Positions 24,465 through 33,422 are shown, counted from the stretch's first letter. The stretch: DNA of 64,000 nucleotides from Actinoplanes flavus (GCF_017592555.1 NZ_JAGFNS010000004.1:124001-188000); one strand, 5' to 3'. A program made the numbers and translations. The notes: a model not told the origin generated them from the sequence alone.

Positions 24465-25958
24465 GTGCTCCGGATGATCTCCCTGGCGGCGGTGATGGCC
24501 GCTCCGCTGCTGGCCGGGCCGCTCAACGAGGGCCTGCCGGTGTGGATCACCCCGTTCAGCCTGCTCGCCGTCGTGGCGGCCCTGTCGCTGTGCCGGTCCC
24601 GGCCGTGGGCGGCGGCGCTCGGTCTGCTGGGCGCCAGCGCCGTCGACTGGCGGCTCCTGCCCGCCGCGGCGATCCTGTCCTACCTGGCCGGCCGCCGCGA
24701 GCCGCCGGCCGCGGCCGCGCTGGCCGGGCTCGCCGGTGTGCTGGCCTTCGGCACCGTGGTTCCGCTGCTGCGCGGCCCCAACCTCTACGGCTGGCTCGTG
24801 TGGATCGGCGGAGTGACCGTTCTCGGCCTCTTCCCGGCGCTGACCGGCTCGTTCCGGCGCCTCCAGGCCGAGCTCGTGCAGGCGGGCTGGGACCGGGCCG
24901 CCCAGATGGAACGCGAACAGCGGATCGTCGCCGACCAGGCCCGCCTCCAGGAACGCGCCCGCATCGCCCAGGACATGCACGACTCTCTCGGCCACGAGCT
25001 GAGCCTCGTCGCTCTGCGGGCCGGCGCTCTCGAACTCGACGGCACGCTCACCGGAGAGCAGCGGGCCGCCGCCTCCGAGGTCCGTGCCGGGGTGACCACC
25101 GCGGCCGACCGGCTCAGCGAGATCATCGGCCTGCTCCGCGACGACGACACCCCGCCGCGCCCGTCCGGCGACCAGATCGAGGCCCTGGTCGACCGGGCCG
25201 CCGGCTCCGGTGTGCCGGTGACGCTGACGGCCGCGGGCGACATCGGCGACGTGGCGCCCATGCAGTACCGCGCCGCCCACCGGGTGGTGCAGGAGGCACT
25301 GACCAACGCCACCAAACACGCCCCGGCAGCCCCCGTGCGGGTGGTCCTCGACCGCACCGGTGACGAGATGACGGTGACCGTCCACAACGAGCCACCCTCG
25401 CGCCCGCCGGCGGAGCGCCCGCCGCACGGTGGCCGTGGCCTCACCGGACTCGGTGAACGAGTCGGCCGCGCGGGTGGCGTCCTGCGTGCCGGACCACTAC
25501 CGGACGGCGGTTTCCGGGTGGTCGCCCGGCTGCCGACACGGCCCGGTCCGGTTCTCGAACCCGGTCCGGATCCCGTCGCACCGGCCGGGCCGGAAACCGC
25601 CCGCCGCCGGGCCCGGCGCGGGCTGATGCTCGCAATCGCCCTGCCCGCGCTGCTCACGGCCGGGCTGGCGGGCACCCTGATGGCGGTCTACGCCCACGAC
25701 AGCCGCACCTCCCACCTGCCGCCGGAGCGGTTCCGGGAGCTGGCGGTCGGCGCGAGCCGCGACGAGGTGGCCGGCCGGCTCCCCGAACGGCAGGCGCCCG
25801 AGCACCGCGACGAGAACGGCCCGCCGCCACCGCCCGGCAGCGCCTGCGAGTACTACCGGTCCACCGCCGGGTTCCTGCCCACCCCGTTCGACGTCTACCG
25901 GCTGTGCTTCCGCGACGGCCGGCTCGTCGCCAAGGACGTGCTCCCACCGAGCCGCTGA
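24465..25958 (+). CDS. NarL-type sensor histidine kinase with an extra C-terminal membrane and extracellular part
   Basis: 497 aa. An N-terminal block of about five membrane helices (residues 5-135), a HisKA_3 dimerisation segment with the phosphoacceptor in ARIAQDMHDSLGHE (His172), and an ATPase domain (QEALTNATKHAP, GGRGLTGLGERV). Unusually the chain continues through a linker of Pro-rich repeats into another membrane helix (about 388-410) and an 85-residue outer domain with two cysteines. GTG at 24465 follows TAGCCT by 6 bases, so it is probably leaderless. The response regulator gene follows by 7 bp. Confidence 0.9.
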   Translation: MLRMISLAAVMAAPLLAGPLNEGLPVWITPFSLLAVVAALSLCRSRPWAAALGLLGASAVDWRLLPAAAILSYLAGRREPPAAAALAGLAGVLAFGTVVPLLRGPNLYGWLVWIGGVTVLGLFPALTGSFRRLQAELVQAGWDRAAQMEREQRIVADQARLQERARIAQDMHDSLGHELSLVALRAGALELDGTLTGEQRAAASEVRAGVTTAADRLSEIIGLLRDDDTPPRPSGDQIEALVDRAAGSGVPVTLTAAGDIGDVAPMQYRAAHRVVQEALTNATKHAPAAPVRVVLDRTGDEMTVTVHNEPPSRPPAERPPHGGRGLTGLGERVGRAGGVLRAGPLPDGGFRVVARLPTRPGPVLEPGPDPVAPAGPETARRRARRGLMLAIALPALLTAGLAGTLMAVYAHDSRTSHLPPERFRELAVGASRDEVAGRLPERQAPEHRDENGPPPPPGSACEYYRSTAGFLPTPFDVYRLCFRDGRLVAKDVLPPSR

Positions 25959-25965
25959 GAGGACC

Positions 25966-26619
25966 ATGTTGATCCGCGTGATGCTCGCCGACGACGAGGC
26001 GCTGATCCGTGCGGGCGTCCGCGCGATCCTCGCCGGCGAACCGTCGATCGAGGTGGTGGCCGAGGCCGCCGACGGCCGGGAGGCGGTGGAACAGGCCCGC
26101 CTGCACCGCCCCGACGTCGCGCTGGTGGACATCCGGATGCCCGTCATGGACGGTCTCGAGGCGGTCGCCGAGATTCGGCGGACGGTGCCGTCGACCGCCA
26201 CCGTCGTGCTGACCACCTTCTCCGAGGACGAGTACATCGCCCGGGCCCTGGACGGCGGCGCCAGCGGGTTCGTCCTCAAGACCGGCGACCCGCGCGAGCT
26301 CATCGCCGGGGTGCGGGCAGTGGCCGAGGGCGGCGCCTACCTGTCGCCGCGGGTCGCGCGCCGGGTGATCACCCACTTCCGCGGCGGGCACGTGACCCGG
26401 GGCGCGGCGGCTCGCGAACAGCTGGCGGTCCTGACCGGGCGGGAACGCGACGTCCTGCGGCTGGTCGGCGAGGGATTGTCCAACGCGGAGATCGCGGTCC
26501 GGCTGCACCTCGTCGAGGGGACCGTGAAGGCGCACGTCAGCGCGATCCTGGCCCGCCTCGGGCTGCGGAACCGGGTGCAGGCCGCGCTTCTCGCGTACCA
26601 GGCTGAAATGCTCGGATGA
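25966..26619 (+). CDS. NarL/FixJ-family response regulator
   Basis: 217 aa. A receiver domain with the acidic pair Asp9-Asp10, phosphoacceptor Asp55 (VALVDIRMP) and a Lys near 105 (FVLKTGDP), then a LuxR-type helix-turn-helix (LTGRERDVLRLVGEGLSNAE) at about residues 148-210. Partner of the kinase just upstream. Its last 83 bp overlap the convergent PAP2 gene. Confidence 0.95.
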   Translation: MLIRVMLADDEALIRAGVRAILAGEPSIEVVAEAADGREAVEQARLHRPDVALVDIRMPVMDGLEAVAEIRRTVPSTATVVLTTFSEDEYIARALDGGASGFVLKTGDPRELIAGVRAVAEGGAYLSPRVARRVITHFRGGHVTRGAAAREQLAVLTGRERDVLRLVGEGLSNAEIAVRLHLVEGTVKAHVSAILARLGLRNRVQAALLAYQAEMLG

Positions 26620-27181
26620 GCGGGAGCCGCGGCAGCAGGGTGACCACGATCGCGGTGGCGACGGCCCCGATCAGGAAACCCGCCACCACGTCGTGCGGGT
26701 AGTGCACGCCGACGAACACCCGGGAGAATCCGGCCAGCAACCCGACCGGGAGCGCCAGCAGACCCGTCCGCCGGGAGACCAGCAGGATCGCCACGACCAG
26801 CGCGGCCGCGATGGTGCTGTGGTTGCTCGGGAACGACCAGTCCCCGGTGGGTGGGCATGCGCTGGCCACGATCGTCAGATCGGGAAAGGTACGGCAGGGG
26901 CGTTCCGCGTCCAGGTAGGTCTTCGACCACTCGCTCAGCCCGTACGCCAGCACCACCCCCACGCCGCCGGCCAGCACCCTCGTCAGGGCCCGGCTCCGGC
27001 GGGCACGCCAAGCCGTCAGCGCCCACATTCCCGCCAGCAGCACCACGCCGAGCTCGGTGAAATGCGCCATGAAGCCCTGCACGAACTCCGGAGTGGTGGC
27101 CGCCCACTCGACGATCGCCCGATACCAGCCACCGGCCACATCCGGAACATTCTCGATCCGCGTCTCGATTGCCATGCCCAT
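26537..27181 (-). CDS. PAP2-family membrane phosphatase
   Basis: 214 aa with five to six membrane helices. All three acid-phosphatase motifs are present: KTYLDAERP, FPSNHS and RVFVGVHYPHDVVAG. It is probably an undecaprenyl-pyrophosphate or phosphatidate phosphatase. ATGs at 27181 and 27175 are both possible. Its 3' end is coded antisense to the HTH of the response regulator for 83 bp. Confidence 0.9.
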   Translation of the reverse strand: MGMAIETRIENVPDVAGGWYRAIVEWAATTPEFVQGFMAHFTELGVVLLAGMWALTAWRARRSRALTRVLAGGVGVVLAYGLSEWSKTYLDAERPCRTFPDLTIVASACPPTGDWSFPSNHSTIAAALVVAILLVSRRTGLLALPVGLLAGFSRVFVGVHYPHDVVAGFLIGAVATAIVVTLLPRLPLIRAFQPGTREARPAPGSAARGGPGSR

Positions 27182-27369
27182 GAACCGTAGGCACGGCCGG
27201 GCCTCCCGCCATCGGACGTGGGTCAGGACCGGCCCCTGACGAAAGTGAGGGTACTGGAATGAGAGATTGAGCCTCTGGAATGTCTCACTACGTCTGGTTA
27301 CCGTCCGGTAACCCGCATGAAGCATTGGAAATAATCGATGCCTGTGCGGGCTGACCCGAGGGAGGCCGG

Positions 27370-28689
27370 ATGTCCGTACGAACCCGCATCGCTGCCGCAC
27401 TGCTCGCCGGAACCGTCGCCGGTGTGACCGTCCTGCCGGCCCAGCTGGCCGAGGCCGTCACCTCACGTGGCGTCAAGATCCCGGCCTTCTACACGCCTCC
27501 GGATGTGCTTCCGTCGGCGAACGGCACGCTGATCCGCACCGAACCCCTCAAACTCGCCCTGTCCCTGCCCGGCATCACCGGCACGCTGCCGGGCAAGGCG
27601 ACGCGCATCATGTACCGGTCCACCGACGCGGGCGGGTCCCCGGTCGCCGTGACCGGCGCCTACATCGAGCCGTCCGCCGCCTGGCGCGGACCCGGCGCCC
27701 GCCCGCTGGTCGTGCTCGCCCCCGGCACGATGGGCCAGGGTGACCAGTGCTCCACCTCGCTGGCCCTCCAGAAAGGCCTGGTCATCAGCCTGGGCAGCCA
27801 GTCGACGGTCTCGGTCGGCTACGAGATCCTGGCGATGTACCGGTTCCTCGCCAAGGGCATCGCCGTCGTACAGACCGACTACGTGGGACTCGGCACCACC
27901 GACCGCCTGCACACCTACGTCAACCGGCTCGACTCCGGCCACGCCGTGCTCGACGCCGCCCGGGCCGCCCTGGCACTGCCGAACACCTCACTCACCGGGC
28001 AATCCGCCGTCGGCCTCTACGGTTACAGCCAAGGCGGTGGCGCGGTCGCGTCGGCCGCCGAACTCCAGTCGACCTACGCCCCGGACGTGCCGCTGAAGGC
28101 CGGCTACGCGGGCGCGCCCCCGGCGAACCTGGCCGAGGTCACCGCGGCCATCGACGGCAGTGAGCTGCTGGGCGCGCTCGGCTGGTCGGTGAACGGCTTC
28201 GCCCAGTCCGAACCGGCCCTCCAGACGCTGCTCGACCGCTACCTCAACGCGGCCGGCCGGTCGACGCTCAAGAAGCTGTCCACGATGTGCGTCGGTGACG
28301 CCATCCTCACCTACGCCAACAAACGCAGCACCGCCTGGACGACCACCGGCCAGTCGGTTTCCGAGATCATCAAGGCCGAGCCGGCGCTGCGTGACTACCT
28401 CGCCGGGCAGACCATCGGAACGCGCCGGCCCACTGGCGTGATCCGGGTGGCCACCGGTGTCAACGACAACCTCGTCCCCTTCGCGCAGGCCCGTGCCATG
28501 GCCGCCGACTGGTGCCGGCTCGGCGGCGAGGTCGTCTACGCCCCGATCAGCCTGCCCAAGGTCCCCAGCCCGGTGATCAACCACTTCGGACCGCTGCTCA
28601 GCGACCAGGGCACCGCGGTCGGCTGGCTCGGCGACCGGCTCGCGGACCGCCCGGCCACCACCAACTGCTCGGCCTTGAACGGATCGTAA
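27370..28689 (+). CDS. Secreted lipase/esterase (LIP family)
   Basis: 439 aa. A signal peptide covers about residues 1-30 (AALLAGTVAGVTVLPAQLAEA). The alpha/beta-hydrolase nucleophile is Ser220 in GYSQGG; the acid is probably in GVNDNLVPF and the histidine in INHFGP. Three to four cysteines may form disulfides. It resembles actinobacterial secretory lipases of the LIP family acting on triacylglycerols or esters. GGGAGG precedes the ATG at 27370. Confidence 0.9.
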   Translation: MSVRTRIAAALLAGTVAGVTVLPAQLAEAVTSRGVKIPAFYTPPDVLPSANGTLIRTEPLKLALSLPGITGTLPGKATRIMYRSTDAGGSPVAVTGAYIEPSAAWRGPGARPLVVLAPGTMGQGDQCSTSLALQKGLVISLGSQSTVSVGYEILAMYRFLAKGIAVVQTDYVGLGTTDRLHTYVNRLDSGHAVLDAARAALALPNTSLTGQSAVGLYGYSQGGGAVASAAELQSTYAPDVPLKAGYAGAPPANLAEVTAAIDGSELLGALGWSVNGFAQSEPALQTLLDRYLNAAGRSTLKKLSTMCVGDAILTYANKRSTAWTTTGQSVSEIIKAEPALRDYLAGQTIGTRRPTGVIRVATGVNDNLVPFAQARAMAADWCRLGGEVVYAPISLPKVPSPVINHFGPLLSDQGTAVGWLGDRLADRPATTNCSALNGS

Positions 28690-28725
28690 AAGCTGTCAAC
28701 AGGGGAGTTTCACTAGGCTGGCGGC

Positions 28726-29604
28726 ATGACGCTGCGCATCGGAGTGATCTTCCCGCAGACCACGCTGGGCGCGGACCGCGGCGCGGTCCGCGCCTACGCA
28801 CAGGCCACCGAAGAACTGGGCTACACCCATCTGCGGGCCGCCGATCACGTGCTCGGGGCCGACCGGGCCGCCCACCCCGGCTGGACCCGCGCCTACGACG
28901 TGGACAGCACCTTCCACGAGCCGTTCGTCCTCTTCGGCCACCTCGCCGCGATCACCTCGCTGGAGCTGGCCACCGCCGTCATCATCCTGCCGCAGCGGCA
29001 GACCGCCCTGGTCGCCAAGCAGGCCGCCGAGGTCGACCTGCTGACCGGCGGCCGGTTCCGGCTCGGCATCGGCGTGGGCTGGAACCATGTCGAGTTCGAG
29101 GCGCTCGGCCAGGATTTCGACAACCGCGGCCGCCGTTACGACGAGCAGATCACCCTGCTGCGCCGGTACTGGACGGAACGGTCGATCACCCACCACGGCG
29201 AGTTCGAGACGGTCACCGGCGCCGGAATCGCGCCACACCCGGTGCAGCGCCCCATCCCGCTCTGGTTCGGCGCCGGCTCGGCGCCCGCCTACCGCCGCAT
29301 CGGCCGGCTCGGCGACGGCTGGTTCCCGCAGCTCGCACCCGGTAGCGCCGAACTCGAGGCGGCCCAGCGCGTCATCAGCCGGGGGGGCGGCGGGGGCGGG
29401 CGCGCCCCCCCCCCCCCCCGGGGGGGGGCCGGCGGCCCGGGGGCCCGCGCCGCCCCCCCCCAGGCCGCGAAGGCGCCGGCGTGGCGAGATTCCGGCGCCA
29501 CACACCTTGCCGTCAACACCACCCAGCCGGGCATCACCACGGTGGATCAGCACATCGACGCGCTCACCCGGGCTGCCGCAGCCCTCGACCTCAAACCGGC
29601 TTGA
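28726..29604 (+). CDS. Luciferase-like F420-dependent oxidoreductase, with a corrupted segment
   Basis: 292 aa as read. Residues 1-220 are a clean LLM-class TIM barrel (RIGVIFPQTTLGADRGAV, GRFRLGIGVGWNHVEFEALG, PLWFGAGSAPAYRRIGRLGD). Residues about 221-250 come from almost pure G and C runs (29380-29470) and read as Gly, Pro, Arg and Ala, after which normal coding resumes (THLAVNTTQPGITTVDQHI). Families of this type have an ordinary helical segment there, so the stretch is probably a sequencing or assembly error that keeps frame by chance, or a real disruption. Confidence 0.8.
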   Translation: MTLRIGVIFPQTTLGADRGAVRAYAQATEELGYTHLRAADHVLGADRAAHPGWTRAYDVDSTFHEPFVLFGHLAAITSLELATAVIILPQRQTALVAKQAAEVDLLTGGRFRLGIGVGWNHVEFEALGQDFDNRGRRYDEQITLLRRYWTERSITHHGEFETVTGAGIAPHPVQRPIPLWFGAGSAPAYRRIGRLGDGWFPQLAPGSAELEAAQRVISRGGGGGGRAPPPPRGGAGGPGARAAPPQAAKAPAWRDSGATHLAVNTTQPGITTVDQHIDALTRAAAALDLKPA

Positions 29605-29785
29605 AACCATTCATCGGTACGCGTGACCTCGCCCCGCCCATTCAGGGCCGCCCCGCCCGGTCGGCGCGAGCCGGCTGCCCGCTCCCGCCTGTGCCGCGCC
29701 CGCCGGGCTGAGCTCGGTGGCCCGCGATCTCCCCGGCACTCCAGGCCGTAACGCGCCCGGCCTGAGCTCAACTCCAGCTGACCCT
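29605..29785. other. Non-coding gap after the oxidoreductase
   Basis: No convincing gene. Several short GC-rich inverted repeats are present but none with a clear terminator form. It leads into the inverted repeat at 29786. Confidence 0.5.
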
Positions 29786-29818
29786 CAGGGCTGTCTCAAG
29801 CGCATGGAGACAGCCCTG
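29786..29818. repeat. Inverted repeat at the edge of the accessory region
   Basis: Perfect 12-base arms (CAGGGCTGTCTC and its complement) around a 9-base loop, immediately before the SNF2 remnant. It may be a terminator hairpin or the fused ends of a lost insertion element. No transposase is adjacent. Confidence 0.55.
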
Positions 29819-29821
29819 GGA

Positions 29822-29983
29822 GCCAGCGTGATGGTCTATCGCTTGGTAGCGAGGGACACCATCGAGGAGAAGGTGATGGCGTTGCAGGCCCGCAAAGCCG
29901 AACTGTTCGCCGGGGTGATGGACGGCGGGAAATTCGCCTCCGCTGGGCTCACCGCCTCTGACATCCGCGAACTTCTCGGTCAG
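29822..29983 (+). pseudogene. SNF2-family helicase remnant (C-terminal end only)
   Basis: About 54 codons read SVMVYRLVARDTIEEKVMAL and continue to LTASDIRELLG. This is the typical last stretch of bacterial SNF2/HepA helicases (Val-Tyr-Arg-Leu...Ile-Glu-Glu-Lys, then Leu-Thr-x-x-Asp-Ile/Leu). Nothing of the helicase core precedes it: the match starts right after an inverted repeat, and the reading frame runs on past the natural end. A truncation by rearrangement is the simplest reading. Confidence 0.75.
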
Positions 29984-30119
29984 GACTCTCGCCTGCCGTG
30001 CGCGTCGAAAGAGCCCAGGTGGCCATCGCATGATCCCGCCCCGCACCCAGGAGGCCTGTTCGGTGAACCTCTGTCCGCCAGTTCCCGGGTGGGAGACCTG
30101 ACCGACGGCGGAGGATGCG

Positions 30120-32657
30120 ATGAACCAGGAACTGAGCGGTGACAAGCGCACTGCGGCGATCGAGCGCATGGTCGCACTGACACAGAAGGTGAAAACCGGC
30201 GCCCACAACCTCGACCCGCAGACCCTGCTCGCCGAACTCGATGAGCTGGCTGACCTGATCGGCGACATGCAACCGTACGCCCAGGCTCTGAAAGAGTTCC
30301 AGACAGCCGCGCGCGGTATGCTCGCCTGGACCGACGGCGACTTGGCCGGGGTTTCCCGCTTCGCCGCGCAAGCGGCGCAGGCCCGCGACCGGGTGCCACC
30401 GGCAACGCTGCGCCACAACGCCGAGATCAACGATGCCATGGCACAGAGCATCGACGCGGCCGCGCACGGCGACCTCGGCGCCGCGGTGGCGGCCGTCGAG
30501 CGGGGCATCGCCGCCATCGCCGACCTCGACCCGTCCGATCGGCGCCGGGCACGGCTCGACGACGTCCGGACGACACTCGAGATGTTCGCCCGCCTACAGG
30601 CCGACCTTATGGCGGGCGGGACCACGCCGCCGGCTACGGCACAGGCCGACCTCGCCACGATCCGCCGCATGGCACAGCAGCCGCACCTCACCGAAAACGA
30701 CCGCAGCCTTCGGCTCGCGCTGCTGGCGTTCGCCGAAATGGGGCTCGCCCAGGACTCGCCCGCGGCCCTCGACGCGGCCGTGTCGCAGCTCGAGCAGGTG
30801 GTGGCGACGCTGCCCGCCGATCAACCGTCACGACGGATTCCCTTCTTGGTCCAGCTCGGGATGGCACGGCTGCGGCGGATCGACGTGACCGGCGCCCGCG
30901 ACGATCTGCCCGCGGCCACCGCCGAACTGGAGGAGGCCAGCGAATTGGCGGCCACCTCGTTCCAGGGCCTGCGGGCCGGCATCGCGCTTCCCTTGTCGTA
31001 CGCGTACCGCTTGGCCGGCCGACTGGGGCAGAGCCGCGAGACGGCCCGGGAGGGATTGCGCCGGCGAGCGTGGAGTGTGCTGCTGCAGGCTCGGACCGCT
31101 GACGTCCACGCCTCCGCCCGTACCGCCGCGATGGAGGCGCTGGAGGCTGCCCGATGGTGCCTCAACGACGGCGACGTAGCCGGCGGGGCGGCATCGCTCG
31201 ACGCGGCGCGCGCGTTGATCCTGTACGCGGCGATCGAGACCCGCGATCTCGCCACCCGGCTGGAGCACGACGGCCAGGTCCAGCTCGCCGGCGAGTGGCG
31301 GGCGGCCGCCGCTAACGGCGTGGCGCTGGTGCCGTTCGACCTGCGCCGCCGAGTCATGGCGGCATTGACCGGTGTCCGTGCCGCCGCCGACGGATCGGTA
31401 TCGGCCGACATCGGCACCGGCCCGGTCCGGCTGCTCGACCCACCGAGCAGCTACGAGATCCAGGCGGCGCTGCGAGCCACGGGTGCCGACGCGCTCGTCT
31501 ACCTCGCGCTGATCCCCGGCGACCTCACCCGACAGCCACCGACCATGGACGGTGTCGCGGTGGTGATCCGGACCGACTCGCCACCCGCCGCGGTCGCGTT
31601 ACCGGCGCTGGCCACCGGACCCGTCACCGACCTCGACGCGTTCCTCGCCACGACTGCGCGGGCCTCCGAAGGAGAATGGCGCGACCTGGTCCCCGATGCA
31701 GACACCACCCTGGACGGGTTGTGCGACTGGGCCTGGACGGCGGCGATAGGCCCCCTCCTGGAGAAGCACCTTCCGGCACCGACCGGGCGGCCGCCGCATA
31801 TCGTCCTCATCCCCATGGGCGACCTGACCCGGATCCCGTGGCATGCCGCACGGCGGCAGGCCGGCGGCGAACACCGTTACGCCGTGCAGGACGCGGTGTT
31901 CTCGTACGCGGCGTCCGCACGCCTGTTCTGCGACGCGGCCTGGCGCAGCGACGTCGCGGTAAGTGACACCGGGCTCATCGTGGGAGACCCGGACACTGCC
32001 GGTGCGGCCGCCGATCTGCCTTCCGCACGGGCCGAGGCGCTGGCGGTGCACGGCGCCTTCTACGGCCGCGCCCACTACCTCGGCCGTACCGCTGACGGCA
32101 CGGTCGGCCCGCAGGGCGCCGGCACACCGGCCGAGGTACGGTCGTGGCTCAGCGCGCCCGACGGCGGCACCATGCTGCATCTGGCCTGTCATGGCACTGT
32201 CACGCCCGGCTCCGACGCCGGCGACACGTCGTACCTGCTCCTGGTCGGTGGCTCCCGGCTCGCCGCCGAGGAACTCGTCCAGGCGGTGTCCGCGGGCCCG
32301 GACCGGGCGATCGGGCTCGCCGTGCTGGCTGCCTGCAGCAGTAGCGTGTCCGGCCGCGGCGACGACGAGGCGTTCAGCCTGAGCACCACCCTGTTGGCGA
32401 ACGGCGTCCGCACGGTGGTCGGCGCCCAGTGGAATGTGCCGGACGCCGCCACATCGGTGCTGATGTTCATGTTCCACCACTATCTGCGCGACCGTGGGCT
32501 GCGCCCGGCTCACGCACTGCGGGCCGCCCAGCTGTGGCTCCTGGCATCGGACCGGCAGCCACCTGCCACGATGCCCGCCGAACTGCGGCGCCGGCTGCCG
32601 GATCCCGGCGCTGCCGACACGGTTTCCTGGGCCGGCTTCATCCACTCCGGCCGGTGA
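30120..32657 (+). CDS. CHAT-domain (caspase-like) protein with a TPR-like N-terminus
   Basis: 845 aa. The N-terminal two-thirds are helical repeats. The C-terminal part is a CHAT protease domain with histidine in HLACHG (His691) and cysteine in VLAACSSSVSG (Cys739), 48 residues apart as in CHAT/caspase proteases, ending WAGFIHSGR. CHAT proteins often act in defence or programmed-death pathways by cutting a partner; no gasdermin or other target is recognisable next to it. GGAGG precedes the ATG at 30120. It lies in an accessory block between a helicase remnant and mobile-element debris. Confidence 0.9.
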   Translation: MNQELSGDKRTAAIERMVALTQKVKTGAHNLDPQTLLAELDELADLIGDMQPYAQALKEFQTAARGMLAWTDGDLAGVSRFAAQAAQARDRVPPATLRHNAEINDAMAQSIDAAAHGDLGAAVAAVERGIAAIADLDPSDRRRARLDDVRTTLEMFARLQADLMAGGTTPPATAQADLATIRRMAQQPHLTENDRSLRLALLAFAEMGLAQDSPAALDAAVSQLEQVVATLPADQPSRRIPFLVQLGMARLRRIDVTGARDDLPAATAELEEASELAATSFQGLRAGIALPLSYAYRLAGRLGQSRETAREGLRRRAWSVLLQARTADVHASARTAAMEALEAARWCLNDGDVAGGAASLDAARALILYAAIETRDLATRLEHDGQVQLAGEWRAAAANGVALVPFDLRRRVMAALTGVRAAADGSVSADIGTGPVRLLDPPSSYEIQAALRATGADALVYLALIPGDLTRQPPTMDGVAVVIRTDSPPAAVALPALATGPVTDLDAFLATTARASEGEWRDLVPDADTTLDGLCDWAWTAAIGPLLEKHLPAPTGRPPHIVLIPMGDLTRIPWHAARRQAGGEHRYAVQDAVFSYAASARLFCDAAWRSDVAVSDTGLIVGDPDTAGAAADLPSARAEALAVHGAFYGRAHYLGRTADGTVGPQGAGTPAEVRSWLSAPDGGTMLHLACHGTVTPGSDAGDTSYLLLVGGSRLAAEELVQAVSAGPDRAIGLAVLAACSSSVSGRGDDEAFSLSTTLLANGVRTVVGAQWNVPDAATSVLMFMFHHYLRDRGLRPAHALRAAQLWLLASDRQPPATMPAELRRRLPDPGAADTVSWAGFIHSGR

Positions 32658-32663
32658 TCGCAG
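32626..32663 (+). repeat. 38-bp direct repeat, left copy (end of the CHAT gene)
   Basis: Starts CCTGGGCCGGCTTCAT and covers the last CHAT codons, the stop and six bases beyond. A second copy with 37 of 38 identical bases lies at 34334-34371, next to a tRNA 3' half. Confidence 0.85.
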
Positions 32664-33271
32664 GTCGGGAGGGTCGGTTCCGGTCAGGAGTTGGTGCGGG
32701 TTGATTTCGCGGCGGCCCGACGACAGCCGGAACGGCACCGGCCACCGCCAGCGGGTCAGGTCCGCGAGCCGTGCCTAGTTGGCGATCTTGTTGGCGAGGA
32801 CGGGCAGGCTTCGAGCGGTACCAACCCCTCCCAGCGTGGCATTGAGTTCTCGGTTGAGAGTCGCCGACTTCGCCATCCTCCTACTCGCCTCCGGACTATT
32901 CCTCGCCGTCATTGCGAGAACCGAATACGGTAAAGACGATCCGGCCGAAATTCGTGAAACGTCTTCACCCTCCATGGCCAGCGCAGCGAGGCAATCCGCC
33001 GCAAGCGTGATGCCGTCACCTGTCTCTCATGCTGCGCCCAGTTCCTCCGTCTGCCGGATCCCGCATCCAACACTGAAACAGCGAATCCATAGCTGGGTTA
33101 CAGGGCCGGTCAGGTCGCAGCGCGAGCGCTCTCCGGCGGTGTCCCGAAGATTGTCGGGCTCCAAGGTTTCTAACCCGTCCGGACGGCCGGATGCCGAACC
33201 GTCCGGGCGACGCGCGGGGGTGCGGGGGTGCCCCCATGACCCTCTTGAGCTGCTGAAACACGCAGGCTTAC
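32664..33271. other. Gap of lower GC with no confident gene
   Basis: Base composition drops here compared with neighbours. Open frames exist on both strands (for example minus 32775-32975, 66 codons ending in ARSLPVLANKIAN, and a plus frame with a hydrophobic stretch near 32870-32920), but none has a ribosome site plus family match. The segment looks like decayed or recently acquired DNA. Confidence 0.5.
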
Positions 33272-33291
33272 TATCGAACATGCGTTCGATA
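33272..33291 (+). promoter_or_regulatory. Perfect LexA (SOS) box
   Basis: TATCGAACATGCGTTCGATA: an exact match to the actinobacterial/Bacillus-type SOS consensus TCGAAC-N4-GTTCGA, with arms extended to 8 perfect bases. It fits between a poor -35 (TTACTA) and a -10-like TATGGC, where LexA would block RNA polymerase. The next strong ribosome site on the plus strand is 20 bp downstream. Confidence 0.85.
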
Positions 33292-33325
33292 TGGCCACGC
33301 GGTGGGTTTAGGGGAGGTGGTCGAT

Positions 33326-33349
33326 ATGCTGTCTCGCAGCACTCCTTGA
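33326..33349 (+). CDS. Seven-codon leader ORF under the SOS box
   Basis: ATG at 33326 has a good ribosome site (GGGGAGG) 7 bases upstream but the frame reads only MLSRSTP before a stop. It sits between the SOS box and the small membrane-peptide gene, so it may be a translated leader affecting the downstream gene. It could also be the broken start of a longer gene. Confidence 0.45.
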   Translation: MLSRSTP

Positions 33350-33422
33350 CGGTCGACCAGGATCCGGGACCTTTCAGCTGGAAAGTTCTCGAACTGGTCG
33401 AGGACCGGAAAGGAGCAGAACC

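Noticed and set aside
29822..30142. Working small gene of 54-107 codons
   Set aside because: The recognisable part is the extreme C-terminus of a helicase without its core, and the rest of the frame is unrelated to any family.
32775..32975. 66-codon minus-strand ORF
   Set aside because: No ribosome site, no family match, and other frames in the same stretch are equally open; kept only as part of the unassigned gap.
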